From Flavobacteriaceae bacterium (GTDB lineage: Bacteria; Bacteroidota; Bacteroidia; Flavobacteriales; Flavobacteriaceae): a stretch of 64,000 bases of DNA. Below, one piece after another: positions 1 to 8,326 of the stretch. The stretch covers positions 62,001 to 126,000 of the forward strand of contig JAUXPJ010000002.1 in NCBI GenBank assembly GCA_030683815.1, read 5' to 3'. The translations under genes were made by a program, and so were the position numbers. Under the pieces are notes generated by a model, which saw only the letters and a program-made list of their open reading frames with translations, did no database searches and was not told the origin of the DNA. How positions within the stretch are numbered: position 1 is the stretch's first letter; each line of letters begins with the position of its first letter.

Positions 1-1314
1 ATAATCGATATCAACCGTTTTATCTTGATAGTTCGGATTTACATCGGGTGAAATGGTTTCGGCATCAAAAAATCCTAATTGACCAATTTCACGAATGGAA
101 CGGATGATATCATCTTTGCTGAATAAATTTCCGGGACGCGTTCTTAACTCACGATAAATAACTCTGTCATTGGTTTTGTCGTTTCCGGTTACCGTAACTT
201 TGCGAATGGTGGCTTGTTCATCTTCATGAATTCGCACTTCAATTTCGATAACATCATCTTCAATTTTTGTTTCAACCGGATTTACTTGCGCAAATAAATA
301 ACCCGTATTTAAGTAAAGTGTTTGAATATCGTCAGAATCCGGTTTGTTATTACCTTTAATTCGTTCTTTTAAAATTTTACCATTGTAAACATCTCCTTTT
401 TCAATTTTAAGCAAAGATTGAAGTTGTTCATCAGTATATTTTTTGTTGCCAATAAATTTAATATCTCCGAAGAAATATTTTTTTCCTTCTTCTAAATTGA
501 TATCAATATTAATGGTATTATCATCATTCCAAGAGATAGATTCGCTGATAATTCTAGCATCACGATGTCCTTTTTCAGAATATTTGGTAATGATATTATC
601 TAAATCTTCTTTATAATCTGCCTCAATATATTTTGATGCTTTCCAGAAACGACCCAAAAATGATTCTTTGGTTTTTTTCATGGCTTTTTTAACTGCTTTA
701 TCTTTAAAGGCGTCATTACCTACAATATTGACATTTTTAATTTTGATGCGCTCTCCTTTGTCAATCATCACCAACATATCAACAGAATTGGTGTCTGAAG
801 TGTCTTTTTTGACGTCTAAAGTAACCTTTGTTTTTAGAAATCCTTTTTTGTGATATTTGTTTTTGATATAGTTTTCTGTAGTAATAAGCAAGTTGTCAGT
901 TACCATCACACCTTTGTTGAGTTCTGTCTCTTTTTTAAGTTCTTTAGCTTTACTTTTTTTAATTCCTTTGAAAGTAACAGCATTAAGTTGGGGTAATTCT
1001 ACCACATTAAACTCTAAATAAACAACGTCTCCATCAATTTTAGTGATATACACATCAATTTCGCTAAATTGTTTAGAATCGTATAATTTTTTGATAGCGC
1101 TACTTAATTTATCGCCCGGAAGTTGAATTTCTTGGTCAGCTCTTAATCCTGTAAAAACCTTAACGGTTTGTTCGCTAAATTTTTGTAATCCGACAACGGT
1201 AAAATCACCTAAAGTATATTTTTTTTCTTTTTGGAAAGGGATGGTGTCTTGTGATTTTGCTGTAAAGCTTGTAACTAAAATAAGGAATAACAGCACTAAT
1301 CTATTTCTATTCAT
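1..1314 (-). CDS. bamA: Outer membrane assembly factor BamA, N-terminal part (cut by window edge)
   Basis: BamA inserts beta-barrel proteins into the outer membrane. The visible 438 residues start with a signal peptide (MNRNRLVLLFLILVTSF) followed by repeated POTRA-type modules, with typical stretches such as LRTRPGN and GYLFAQVNP; the C-terminal barrel lies beyond position 1, so the gene is partial only because of the window edge. The ATG at 1314 overlaps the uppS stop as ATGA, showing tight translational coupling, and the gene is the last visible member of a minus-strand run with nadK, DUF6089 and uppS. The uppS-bamA order is usual in Bacteroidetes. Assignment rests on the POTRA pattern and context. 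Confidence 0.93.
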   Translation of the reverse strand, partial: MNRNRLVLLFLILVTSFTAKSQDTIPFQKEKKYTLGDFTVVGLQKFSEQTVKVFTGLRADQEIQLPGDKLSSAIKKLYDSKQFSEIDVYITKIDGDVVYLEFNVVELPQLNAVTFKGIKKSKAKELKKETELNKGVMVTDNLLITTENYIKNKYHKKGFLKTKVTLDVKKDTSDTNSVDMLVMIDKGERIKIKNVNIVGNDAFKDKAVKKAMKKTKESFLGRFWKASKYIEADYKEDLDNIITKYSEKGHRDARIISESISWNDDNTINIDINLEEGKKYFFGDIKFIGNKKYTDEQLQSLLKIEKGDVYNGKILKERIKGNNKPDSDDIQTLYLNTGYLFAQVNPVETKIEDDVIEIEVRIHEDEQATIRKVTVTGNDKTNDRVIYRELRTRPGNLFSKDDIIRSIREIGQLGFFDAETISPDVNPNYQDKTVDIDY

Positions 1315-2063
1315 CTATCTATTGTTTTTATTTGTTCGCTGGTTTTTCCAAAACGACGTTCTCTTTTTTGATATTCAATTATGGCGCGGTAAAAATCATC
1401 TTTTTTAAAATCCGGCCAAAGCGTTTCTGTAAAATAAAATTCAGAATATGCTATTTGCCACAATAAAAAATTGCTGATCCGTTTTTCACCACTGGTTCGG
1501 ATTAATAAATCTACTTCCGGCAAAGAAAATGTATATAAATGATTATTAATAATATTTTCATCAATTTCTTCGATTTTCAATTCATTATTAACAACTTTTT
1601 TGGAAATATTTTGGACGGCTTTAACAATCTCTTCTCTACTTCCGTAACTAAGTGCCAAGGTTAAGGTAAATTGGTCATTATTTTTAGTTTTTTCAATAAC
1701 TTCATTTAGGTCTTGAAAAGCTTTTTCCGGAAGTGTTGACAGGTTTCCAATAGCATTTAATTTGATATTATTTTTTTGAAATGTTTTAAGTTCTTTTTTT
1801 AAGGCGGATGACAATAATTTCATCAAAGTATCAACTTCTGCTTTTGGTCGATTCCAATTTTCTGTTGAAAAAGCATAAAGTGTCAACGCTTTGATTCCTA
1901 ATTTTGAAGCTGCTTTAAGCGTTTCTCTTACAGCGTTTACACCGTTCTTATGACCAAAAACACGTGCTTTTCCTTGTGATTGAGCCCAGCGTCCATTGCC
2001 ATCCATGATCACTGCAACATGATTTGGAAGTTTATTAATGTCTATTTGATCAATTAAATCCAT
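1311..2063 (-). CDS. uppS: Isoprenyl (undecaprenyl diphosphate) synthase
   Basis: Cis-prenyltransferase that condenses isopentenyl diphosphate onto farnesyl diphosphate to make the C55 carrier lipid for peptidoglycan and surface polysaccharides. At 250 residues it has the family's usual length. The catalytic Asp is D21 in the motif MDGNGRWAQ; the conserved YAFSTENW and RTSGEKRISNFLLWQ motifs follow. Its ATG shares one base with the stop of the upstream DUF6089 gene, and its own stop overlaps the bamA start, so the three genes are almost certainly co-transcribed and translationally coupled. Cytoplasmic, membrane-associated. Confidence 0.96.
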   Translation of the reverse strand: MDLIDQIDINKLPNHVAVIMDGNGRWAQSQGKARVFGHKNGVNAVRETLKAASKLGIKALTLYAFSTENWNRPKAEVDTLMKLLSSALKKELKTFQKNNIKLNAIGNLSTLPEKAFQDLNEVIEKTKNNDQFTLTLALSYGSREEIVKAVQNISKKVVNNELKIEEIDENIINNHLYTFSLPEVDLLIRTSGEKRISNFLLWQIAYSEFYFTETLWPDFKKDDFYRAIIEYQKRERRFGKTSEQIKTIDR

Positions 2064-2746
2064 TAGTATTTAGGTGCTATAAAACAAGGCGGCCTTCCAA
2101 ATGAGTAAACAAATGAGATGCCTGCGAAGACATACCAATCATTACTTTCAGGATTTCCAAAGGTTAAACTAGGTATTTTTGGATTGTTGTAATCTAAATC
2201 ATCAACAAAAGTATATCGCGCTTTTATTTCTGCTGCTACCGCAAAATGATCAAAGAGCTTAGCCTTATAGCCAATTCCAAAAGGAATGGCATAGGAAGTT
2301 TTTCTTTCATATTCATAATCGCCAGAAGAATTTCCACCACTGATAACACTATAATTAAACGCCACTAATTCAAACAATAAATACGGAGTGTATGCCTGAG
2401 ATTGTGTTGTTAAATCATAGTTGAAATAATTAAATTCAATTCCGGCAGACAGTTCATTTAATGTATTGACAAAACGAGATCTTCTATTTTTTCGAACAAT
2501 ATTAGATGCATCGGCATCGTCAGCTATGAGCTTAAGGCGTGTATAAGTTGCTCTTAATGCAATTCTAGTATTGATATTTCTTTTATACAAAATGCCTCCC
2601 CCTAATTGATTTGGATTAAAATATGCTTCGTTTCCAATATCTCCGATATAATTACTTCCGCCTACAAAAAAACCAACCTCATGCAATTGTGCCCAAAGTG
2701 ATGATGTTATAAATATAAAAATATATAATATTCTCTGTTTTTTCAT
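2063..2746 (-). CDS. DUF6089 family outer-membrane beta-barrel protein
   Basis: A 227-residue exported protein with an N-terminal signal peptide (ILYIFIFITSSLWAQ) and alternating hydrophobic/aromatic strands ending in YVFAGISFVYSFG, as expected for a small outer-membrane barrel. Flavobacterial genomes commonly place a DUF6089 gene between nadK and uppS, which is the arrangement here; I recognise it mainly by that position, the GFFVGGSNYIGDIG start and the length. The molecular role is not known to me; proximity to bamA and uppS suggests envelope biogenesis. The stop codon overlaps the uppS start by one base. Confidence 0.8.
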   Translation of the reverse strand: MKKQRILYIFIFITSSLWAQLHEVGFFVGGSNYIGDIGNEAYFNPNQLGGGILYKRNINTRIALRATYTRLKLIADDADASNIVRKNRRSRFVNTLNELSAGIEFNYFNYDLTTQSQAYTPYLLFELVAFNYSVISGGNSSGDYEYERKTSYAIPFGIGYKAKLFDHFAVAAEIKARYTFVDDLDYNNPKIPSLTFGNPESNDWYVFAGISFVYSFGRPPCFIAPKY

Positions 2747-2877
2747 AAATATGAATAGCGTGCAAATATAAAAAAAACTTATTGCTTTTGTTGTTTAAAA
2801 CTGTCTTTTTAAAGTGTTAATTAGTTAGATTATAACCTTTAAATAGCAGAAAAATTGTATCTGCGAGGATATATTTT

Positions 2878-3762
2878 TTAATTTCTCGGATCTTCTCCCC
2901 ACATCAGTTTGTTGCGAAGGGTTTTTAAAAAAGATTGGTGGTTTAATTGTACCGTTAGAATTTTAAAAGCAGCTTTTTCAATAAAAATTTCTGTTTCATT
3001 TTTTAAAGTATAAGATTTTGAATCTAAAGACATTAAAAATGTTTTTTCCCGGCCGGTAACGCTAAGCGTAATTTTTATATCATCCTGAATGACCAAAGAA
3101 CGAACGTTAAGGTTATGAGGCGCAATTGGTGTTAGCGCAATTGTTTGTGAATTTGGCGTAATAATGGGTCCGCCGCAACTGAGAGAATAAGCTGTAGAGC
3201 CGGTTGGAGTTGAAACAATTAATCCGTCAGCCCAATAAGAAGTGAGATAGTTGTTGTTGATAAAAGTGGTAATTTTTATCATGGAGGTGGTGTTTTTTCT
3301 TCCAACGGTTACTTCGTTTAGAGCAAAATCTAATTTTGATAAATCACTCGTTTTCGGATTGGTTCTTACTTGTAAAAGAGAACGCTCTCGTGTTGTAAAT
3401 TCATTGTTAAACAACATTTCTAAAGCTTCAGAAAACTCATCTTTTTTCACTAAAGCCAAAAAGCCCAATCGTCCGGTATTGATTCCTAAAATGGGAACTC
3501 CCAAATTTCTGACATAAGCAATGGAGCGTAACATAGTTCCATCGCCTCCAAAAGAGAAAAAGAAATCGAATGAATTGTCTAAATCTGCATTGGAAACGAA
3601 AGTTTTGAAGTTTAACGGAATTGATAAATGTTTTTTTAATCGATTATAAAACTTTTTTTCAAAGATCATTTCAACTTTTTTTTCCTGAAGTAAACGGATA
3701 TATTCCTCAAAAAATTGATTTGTCTCGTCTTTACAGCAGTAACCGTACATTGCTATTTTCAT
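2878..3762 (-). CDS. nadK: NAD kinase
   Basis: Phosphorylates NAD to NADP in the cytoplasm. The 294-residue protein has the nucleotide-binding GGDGT motif at residues 72-76, the following GINTGRLGFLA segment, the ALNE motif near residue 147 and the glycine-rich TPTGSTAYSLSCGGPII segment, all standard for the family, and standard length. It sits 131 bases upstream of the DUF6089-uppS-bamA genes and downstream of a CBS-domain gene on the same strand. A short tandem repeat lies in its upstream region (3797-3838), which could overlap its promoter. The start ATG at 3762 opens the conserved MKIAMYG beta-strand. Confidence 0.96.
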   Translation of the reverse strand: MKIAMYGYCCKDETNQFFEEYIRLLQEKKVEMIFEKKFYNRLKKHLSIPLNFKTFVSNADLDNSFDFFFSFGGDGTMLRSIAYVRNLGVPILGINTGRLGFLALVKKDEFSEALEMLFNNEFTTRERSLLQVRTNPKTSDLSKLDFALNEVTVGRKNTTSMIKITTFINNNYLTSYWADGLIVSTPTGSTAYSLSCGGPIITPNSQTIALTPIAPHNLNVRSLVIQDDIKITLSVTGREKTFLMSLDSKSYTLKNETEIFIEKAAFKILTVQLNHQSFLKTLRNKLMWGEDPRN

Positions 3763-3796
3763 AGGTTTGTTATATTTTTAAATATTCAGATTAAAT

Positions 3797-3838
3797 TTTA
3801 TCGGACATTTATCAGACATTTATCATATTTATCGGACA
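3797..3838. repeat. Tandem repeat of an 11-base unit
   Basis: Units TTTATCGGACA (3797-3807), TTTATCAGACA (3808-3818), a shortened TTTATCATA (3819-3827) and TTTATCGGACA (3828-3838) follow head to tail between nadK and the CBS-domain gene. It lies 35-76 bases upstream of the nadK start on the minus strand, so changes in copy number could alter promoter spacing; that consequence is inferred. Confidence 0.8.
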
Positions 3839-3855
3839 TTTATTAATATCATCAA

Positions 3856-4515
3856 CTACATATTGAGGTATTTTTGTAAATATTCAGATCGATTTTTTAG
3901 GTTTTCTAAAAATTCATCATCATGGAAACTGGTCAATAATTGATATCCGTATCTGCTAAAAGTTTCAGTGATAGAAGAAATATTGCAATAACCCATTTTT
4001 AAAGTGATTTGAACTTTATCATCGTACACATCTGAAATAAACATCCCCAATAAATTACAATCGTTAGATTCAACTATTTGTGAAATTTCGCTAAATGAAT
4101 AGTCCTTCATTTCTTTTTCAATAATAATGATAGCGCCATTTTCATTCAAAAACGGAGTATCATAAAACAAATGAAGAACATTGTTTAATTCATAATATCC
4201 AACATATTGTTTTTCACTGTTTAATACTGGTAAAACATTAGTATCATTGGTTGCAAAAAGCTTTAAAAGTTCTAACCAACTCATGTTTTCTTCTGCAAAA
4301 AAGGATTCTAATAAGTGAGAATATGTTTGAATTTTTTCTTCATTCTTTTCAAGTAAAAGAAGATCTTTTTCTGCAATTGAACCTATATATTGTTTGTTAT
4401 CTATAACTGGTAAATGGGTAAAAGTCAGATATTTAAACATTTGTTTAATTTCTTTTGCAGTGCTGTGAGTTGAAAGCGCACAAACATCATTCGATATGCA
4501 TTTAAAAGTGTTCAT
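3856..4515 (-). CDS. CBS domain protein
   Basis: A 219-residue cytoplasmic protein. The first half contains two CBS-type modules (for example LTFTHLPVIDNKQYIGSIAEKD and TNVLPVLNSEKQYVGYY), the usual tandem arrangement that binds adenine nucleotides. The second half (from about residue 120) has a pattern of strands and helices compatible with an ACT-like module, but I would not insist on it. Flavobacteria often carry this gene beside nadK and divergent from pdxJ, as here. No enzyme domain is attached, so a regulatory role sensing adenylate or NAD-related ligands is inference only. Confidence 0.8.
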   Translation of the reverse strand: MNTFKCISNDVCALSTHSTAKEIKQMFKYLTFTHLPVIDNKQYIGSIAEKDLLLLEKNEEKIQTYSHLLESFFAEENMSWLELLKLFATNDTNVLPVLNSEKQYVGYYELNNVLHLFYDTPFLNENGAIIIIEKEMKDYSFSEISQIVESNDCNLLGMFISDVYDDKVQITLKMGYCNISSITETFSRYGYQLLTSFHDDEFLENLKNRSEYLQKYLNM

Positions 4516-4563
4516 TCTAATACGAATATAGGATATTTATCTATATAATTGTTTCAAAAAAGT

Positions 4564-4571
4564 TAATTTTG
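4564..4571 (+). promoter_or_regulatory. -7 promoter box of pdxJ
   Basis: TAATTTTG is an exact match to the Bacteroidetes housekeeping -7 consensus TAnnTTTG. It stands 57 bases before the pdxJ ATG. A well-spaced -33 TTG is less clear here. Confidence 0.65.
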
Positions 4572-4628
4572 CAGTTCGATTAAACGTACAATTTAAATGA
4601 TGATTGTCCGGTTTTAAATTAATTTATA

Positions 4629-5354
4629 ATGACAAAGTTAAGTGTAAATATCAATAAAATAGCCACTTTACGTAATTCTAGAGGAGGCAATACACCCAAT
4701 CTAGTACAAGCAGCTATAGATATTCAGGCATTTGGTGCGGAAGGAATAACCATTCATCCTCGACCCGATGAACGTCATATTCGTTATCAAGATGTGTATG
4801 ATTTAAAATCAATTATAACTACCGAGTTTAATATTGAAGGCAATCCGATACAACAATTTATGGATATCGTTTTAGCGGTAAAACCAACTCAGGTTACTTT
4901 GGTTCCGGATGCTGTAGATGCTTTAACTTCCAATGCCGGCTGGGATACAATTAAAAATCAACATTTTTTAACAGAAGTTATTGACGAGTTTAGAAGAAAT
5001 AAAATACGAACTTCTATTTTTATCGATGCTGATTTAAAAATGATTGAAGGTGCCATTAAAACAGGTGCTGACAGAGTAGAATTATACACCGAAGCATTTG
5101 CAAAACAATATGATTTAGGTAATTTTAAAACGATTGAACCCTATATAAAAGCGGCAGAATTAGCCAATTCTTTGGGATTGGGAATTAATGCCGGTCATGA
5201 TTTAAGCTTGGAAAATATTGAATTTTTTGCTGAAAATATTCCCCATTTGTTAGAGGTTTCTATTGGTCACGCTCTTATTTCTGAGTCGCTCTATTTGGGT
5301 TTGGAAAATGTAATTAACATGTATTTATATAAACTTTCAAAAGCAAATCTATAG
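4629..5354 (+). CDS. pdxJ: Pyridoxine 5'-phosphate synthase
   Basis: Condenses 1-deoxy-D-xylulose 5-phosphate with 3-amino-2-oxopropyl phosphate in the DXP-dependent pathway to vitamin B6. The 241-residue TIM barrel has the family signatures: SVNINKIATLRNSRGG at the start, ITIHPRPDERHI, VTLVPD, DRVELYTE and the phosphate-binding GINAGHDL near residue 192. Length is normal. The start ATG follows an AT-rich leader without a Shine-Dalgarno sequence, as is common in this phylum. The next gene starts one base before the end of pdxJ, so the two are coupled. Confidence 0.97.
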   Translation: MTKLSVNINKIATLRNSRGGNTPNLVQAAIDIQAFGAEGITIHPRPDERHIRYQDVYDLKSIITTEFNIEGNPIQQFMDIVLAVKPTQVTLVPDAVDALTSNAGWDTIKNQHFLTEVIDEFRRNKIRTSIFIDADLKMIEGAIKTGADRVELYTEAFAKQYDLGNFKTIEPYIKAAELANSLGLGINAGHDLSLENIEFFAENIPHLLEVSIGHALISESLYLGLENVINMYLYKLSKANL

Positions 5355-6136
5355 TGAATTCAATTCTTCATTCTACTATTATTGGCAACGGAAAGCCATT
5401 GTTGGTATTGCATGGTGTTTTCGGGATGAGTGATAACTGGAATACTTTCGGAAAATTTTTTTCTGAGTATTTTGAAGTTCATTTAATAGACCTCAGAAAT
5501 CACGGACGAAGTTTTCATTCAGATGATTTTAATTACGATTTAATGGTTGATGATGTTTATCAATACATACAACATTATAAACTTGCTGATGTTTATCTTT
5601 CAGGTCATTCGATGGGTGGTAAAGTAGCGCAATTTTTTGCGCTGAAATACCCGCAATTATTAGAAAAATTAGTAGTGGTTGATGTGGCACCAAAGGCATA
5701 TCCAATTCATCATCAAGAAATTATCAATGCATTGAAATCGATCAATTTTAATGTTGTAAAAAGCAGAAAACAAGCAGATGAAATTTTGAGTCAAACCATC
5801 AAAGAAGAAGGAGTTAAACAATTTTTGTTGAAAAATTTGTACTGGAAATCAGACAATCAATTGGCATTTCGATTCCATCTTTCATCCATAGATCGTAATA
5901 TTGATTTTTTAGGAAAGGAAGTTTTGTTCCATCATCAAATTAATATTCCAACTCTTTTTATAAAAGGAGAAAAATCAAACTATATTTTAGCAGCCGATTT
6001 TGAAAGTATTAGAACCCATTTTTCAAACGTTCAAATTGACATCATTGAAAAAGCGGGTCATTGGGTTCATGCAGAGAATCCGGCAGATTTTAATCAAACT
6101 GTTTTAAAATTCTTACATTTGGAAGATCACTTATAA
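5354..6136 (+). CDS. Alpha/beta hydrolase (YbfF-like esterase family)
   Basis: A 260-residue alpha/beta-hydrolase with the oxyanion-side motif LHGVFGMSDNW, the nucleophile elbow GHSMGG (catalytic Ser near residue 104) and the catalytic-His region AGHWVHAENP near residue 240. The family contains acyl-thioesterases and lipases acting on varied substrates; the physiological substrate cannot be read from sequence. The start is GTG, overlapping the last base of the pdxJ TAG (TAGTG), which decides the start and implies translational coupling. Usual length for YbfF-type proteins. Confidence 0.88.
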   Translation: MNSILHSTIIGNGKPLLVLHGVFGMSDNWNTFGKFFSEYFEVHLIDLRNHGRSFHSDDFNYDLMVDDVYQYIQHYKLADVYLSGHSMGGKVAQFFALKYPQLLEKLVVVDVAPKAYPIHHQEIINALKSINFNVVKSRKQADEILSQTIKEEGVKQFLLKNLYWKSDNQLAFRFHLSSIDRNIDFLGKEVLFHHQINIPTLFIKGEKSNYILAADFESIRTHFSNVQIDIIEKAGHWVHAENPADFNQTVLKFLHLEDHL

Positions 6137-6146
6137 ATTTGCCATT

Positions 6147-6497
6147 ATGTTTAAAACTATTTTAAGAGTATTTTTCACTGCTTTTGTAACACTTTTATTG
6201 TCCTATTTTCTACCCGGAATTTATGTAGAATCACCCGAAGCCGCACTTATAGTCGCTGTAGTTTTAGGTCTATTGCGCATTTTTATTAAACCTTTGCTCA
6301 TCTTATTGACGCTTCCTGTAACCATTTTCACCTTGGGTTTATTTTTATTGGTTGTCAACGCCATCATTATTTTAATTGCTGATCATTTAGTAAAAGGTTT
6401 TGATGTTTCCGGATTTTGGTATGCCTTACTTTTTAGCATTTTACTTTCTATGTTTCAATCTATATTTAATCAATTTCTTGAAAATAAAAAGAGATAG
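6147..6497 (+). CDS. Phage-holin superfamily IV-type small membrane protein (PF04020-like)
   Basis: A 116-residue integral membrane protein with about four transmembrane segments and the typical LGLLRIFIKPLLILLTLPVTIFTLG core (split here as LRIFIKPLLILLTLP and VTIFTLG) of the family annotated 'phage holin family'. Despite that name, members are ordinary chromosomal genes in many bacteria; nothing around it is phage-related. It follows the hydrolase gene by 10 bases, so the three genes pdxJ-hydrolase-membrane protein probably form one transcript. Function unknown. Confidence 0.82.
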   Translation: MFKTILRVFFTAFVTLLLSYFLPGIYVESPEAALIVAVVLGLLRIFIKPLLILLTLPVTIFTLGLFLLVVNAIIILIADHLVKGFDVSGFWYALLFSILLSMFQSIFNQFLENKKR

Positions 6498-6526
6498 AAG
6501 TAAGTTGAAATAGAAGTCTTTAATCT

Positions 6527-6557
6527 TTTGAAGTCCGATTTTAAATTACTAATTTTG
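6527..6557 (+). promoter_or_regulatory. Promoter of tig (-33 TTTG, -7 TAATTTTG)
   Basis: TTTG at 6527-6530 and TAATTTTG at 6550-6557 are separated by 19 bases, the expected geometry for the Bacteroidetes primary sigma factor. The trigger-factor ATG is 38 bases further on. Confidence 0.75.
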
Positions 6558-6594
6558 CACCCAATTTTAAGGAAACAGAATTAATCACATAAAA

Positions 6595-7917
6595 ATGAAT
6601 ATAACAAAACAACCTATTGATGCGTTAAATGCCATTATTAAAATTGATATTGCCGCAGCTGATTATCAAGAAAAAGTAGAAAAAGGTTTAAAAGATTACC
6701 GCAAAAAAGCGAATATCCCCGGATTTAGAAATGGACAAGTGCCAATGGGACTGATCAAAAAACAATTTGGAAAAGCATTGTTGGCTGAAGAAATTAATAA
6801 ATTGATCCAAGAAACTTTAAATAAATATTTGATTGATGAAAAATTAGATATTTTAGGAAATCCGATTCCGAAAAAACAAACCGATTTTTCTTGGGACAAT
6901 GACGATTTTACTTTTGAATTTGAGCTCGGTTTAGCACCAACATTTGAGATTGATTTAACCGCTAAAAACTCAATTACTCATTATCAAATTGAAGCAGATG
7001 ATAAATTAATCAACTCAGAAATTGATACTGTTTTGAGTCGCTACGGAAAAATGTCAATTTTGGATGAAGTAACAGAAGAAGCCACCGTAACCGGTAAATT
7101 TGTTAATGAAGAAAAAGAGATTGAAAAAACTTCTACCATCAACATGAGTGATGTTAAAGGAAAAACCAATTTAAAAAAGTTTTTAGGTAAAAAAGTAGGC
7201 GATGTTGTTGAACTAAACACCAAAGGATTGTTTGAAGATGAACATAAATTAGGTTACGTTTTAGGCGTAAAACATGAAGAAGTTCACGGTTTAGATATCG
7301 AGGTTACTTTAACTATTGAAACGATTACCAAATTAGATAAAGCAGAATTAAATCAAGAAATATTTGATAAAATGTTTGGTGAAGGAACTATTTCTTCAGC
7401 GGATGAATTGAAACAACGCATTAAAGAAGATGCTGAAATTCAGTTTAAATCGCACAGTGACCAACAGTTGTTAAATGATGTTACTGAGTTTTTAATTGCC
7501 AACACCAAATTTGATTTACCACAAGAATTCTTAATCAAATGGTTGAGCACCGCGGGTGAAAAACCGATGACGATGGAAGAAGCAACCGCAGAATATAATC
7601 GTTCAGAAAAAGGTTTGCGTTACCAATTAATTGAAAGTAAATTAATCACAAATCATAAAATTCAAGTTGCTTTTGAAGATTTAAAAAACTTTACCATTGA
7701 ATTGATTAAAGCACAAATGGCACAATACGGACAAATGAATCCATCAGATAAAGAAATGAACGAAATTGCCTACAAAGTGTTGACTAATGAGGAAGAGCGC
7801 AAGCGTTTATCTGCTCAAATGATGAGTACAAAATTGTTAGATTTCTTTAAAGAAAACTTAAAGTTAAAAGATAAAAAAGTTTCTTATGATGATTTTGTAA
7901 AAGAAGTTTATAAATAG
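6595..7917 (+). CDS. tig: Trigger factor, ribosome-associated chaperone
   Basis: Binds nascent chains at the ribosome exit tunnel. The 440-residue protein carries the ribosome-binding signature GFRNGQVP near residue 42 in the N-terminal domain, then a divergent central FKBP-like domain, then an extended helical C-terminal chaperone domain (about 255-440). The central domain is poorly conserved compared with proteobacterial trigger factors, so prolyl-isomerase activity is uncertain; this is common in Bacteroidetes. It has its own promoter and a strong terminator (7951-7979), so it is monocistronic. Confidence 0.93.
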   Translation: MNITKQPIDALNAIIKIDIAAADYQEKVEKGLKDYRKKANIPGFRNGQVPMGLIKKQFGKALLAEEINKLIQETLNKYLIDEKLDILGNPIPKKQTDFSWDNDDFTFEFELGLAPTFEIDLTAKNSITHYQIEADDKLINSEIDTVLSRYGKMSILDEVTEEATVTGKFVNEEKEIEKTSTINMSDVKGKTNLKKFLGKKVGDVVELNTKGLFEDEHKLGYVLGVKHEEVHGLDIEVTLTIETITKLDKAELNQEIFDKMFGEGTISSADELKQRIKEDAEIQFKSHSDQQLLNDVTEFLIANTKFDLPQEFLIKWLSTAGEKPMTMEEATAEYNRSEKGLRYQLIESKLITNHKIQVAFEDLKNFTIELIKAQMAQYGQMNPSDKEMNEIAYKVLTNEEERKRLSAQMMSTKLLDFFKENLKLKDKKVSYDDFVKEVYK

Positions 7918-7950
7918 TATTTAATCCGATTACCAATAATTTCAAGTGAA

Positions 7951-7979
7951 AAAACTCCTGAAAATTCAGGAGTTTTTTT
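7951..7979 (+). terminator. Rho-independent terminator of tig
   Basis: Nine-base-pair stem ACTCCTGAA / TTCAGGAGT with a two-base loop, followed by a run of T (7974-7979). It begins 34 bases after the tig stop. Confidence 0.92.
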
Positions 7980-8326
7980 ATGCTTTCTTTTCAGCAATTA
8001 AACAATATGGCATATCGTTTATTATATATTGGCGTTCCGAAATACATATAATTGGTTGACCAAGAATCGAATATGAAATTAAAATTCATAAATCTTACAA
8101 ACTAAATTTGCTCATGTTTAATGAATTTTAAAATTTAATGTTTATCTTAGAGATGTTAAATTTTGATCTTAATTAAAGTCTTTTGTGTATGGATTTTTAT
8201 TGTTTTTTAAAAGTCATATATCTGCCCATCATCAAGCCGGTAATACTCCTATTCGAGGACATATCTTCATTCGAATTTACATTTTCTGCAAGCTTTGCTT
8301 TTTCAAAATAATTAAAAGGGGATTTT
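7980..8326. other. Gene-free stretch before cfa
   Basis: AT-rich spacer of about 350 bases. I see no complete gene. On the minus strand, codons ending at 8197 read ...SNRSITGLMMGRYMTFKKQ-stop and look protein-like, perhaps the C-terminal scrap of a lost gene, but there is no supporting start or homology that I can name. The plus-strand end holds the purine-rich ribosome-binding site of cfa. Confidence 0.4.
8312..8320 (+). promoter_or_regulatory. Strong Shine-Dalgarno-like site before cfa
   Basis: The sequence AAAAGGGGA lies about six bases before the cfa ATG at 8327. Most genes in this window have no such G-rich site, as usual for Bacteroidetes, so this one is unusual and supports the ATG chosen. 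Confidence 0.6.

Noticed and set aside
6147-6497. Prophage holin
   Set aside because: The family name suggests phage, but there are no phage genes nearby and the gene sits in a pdxJ operon, as is common for this chromosomal family.
8197-8326. C-terminal fragment of an unknown gene on the minus strand
   Set aside because: The translation looks protein-like near its end but is too short and without a family match to be listed as a pseudogene.
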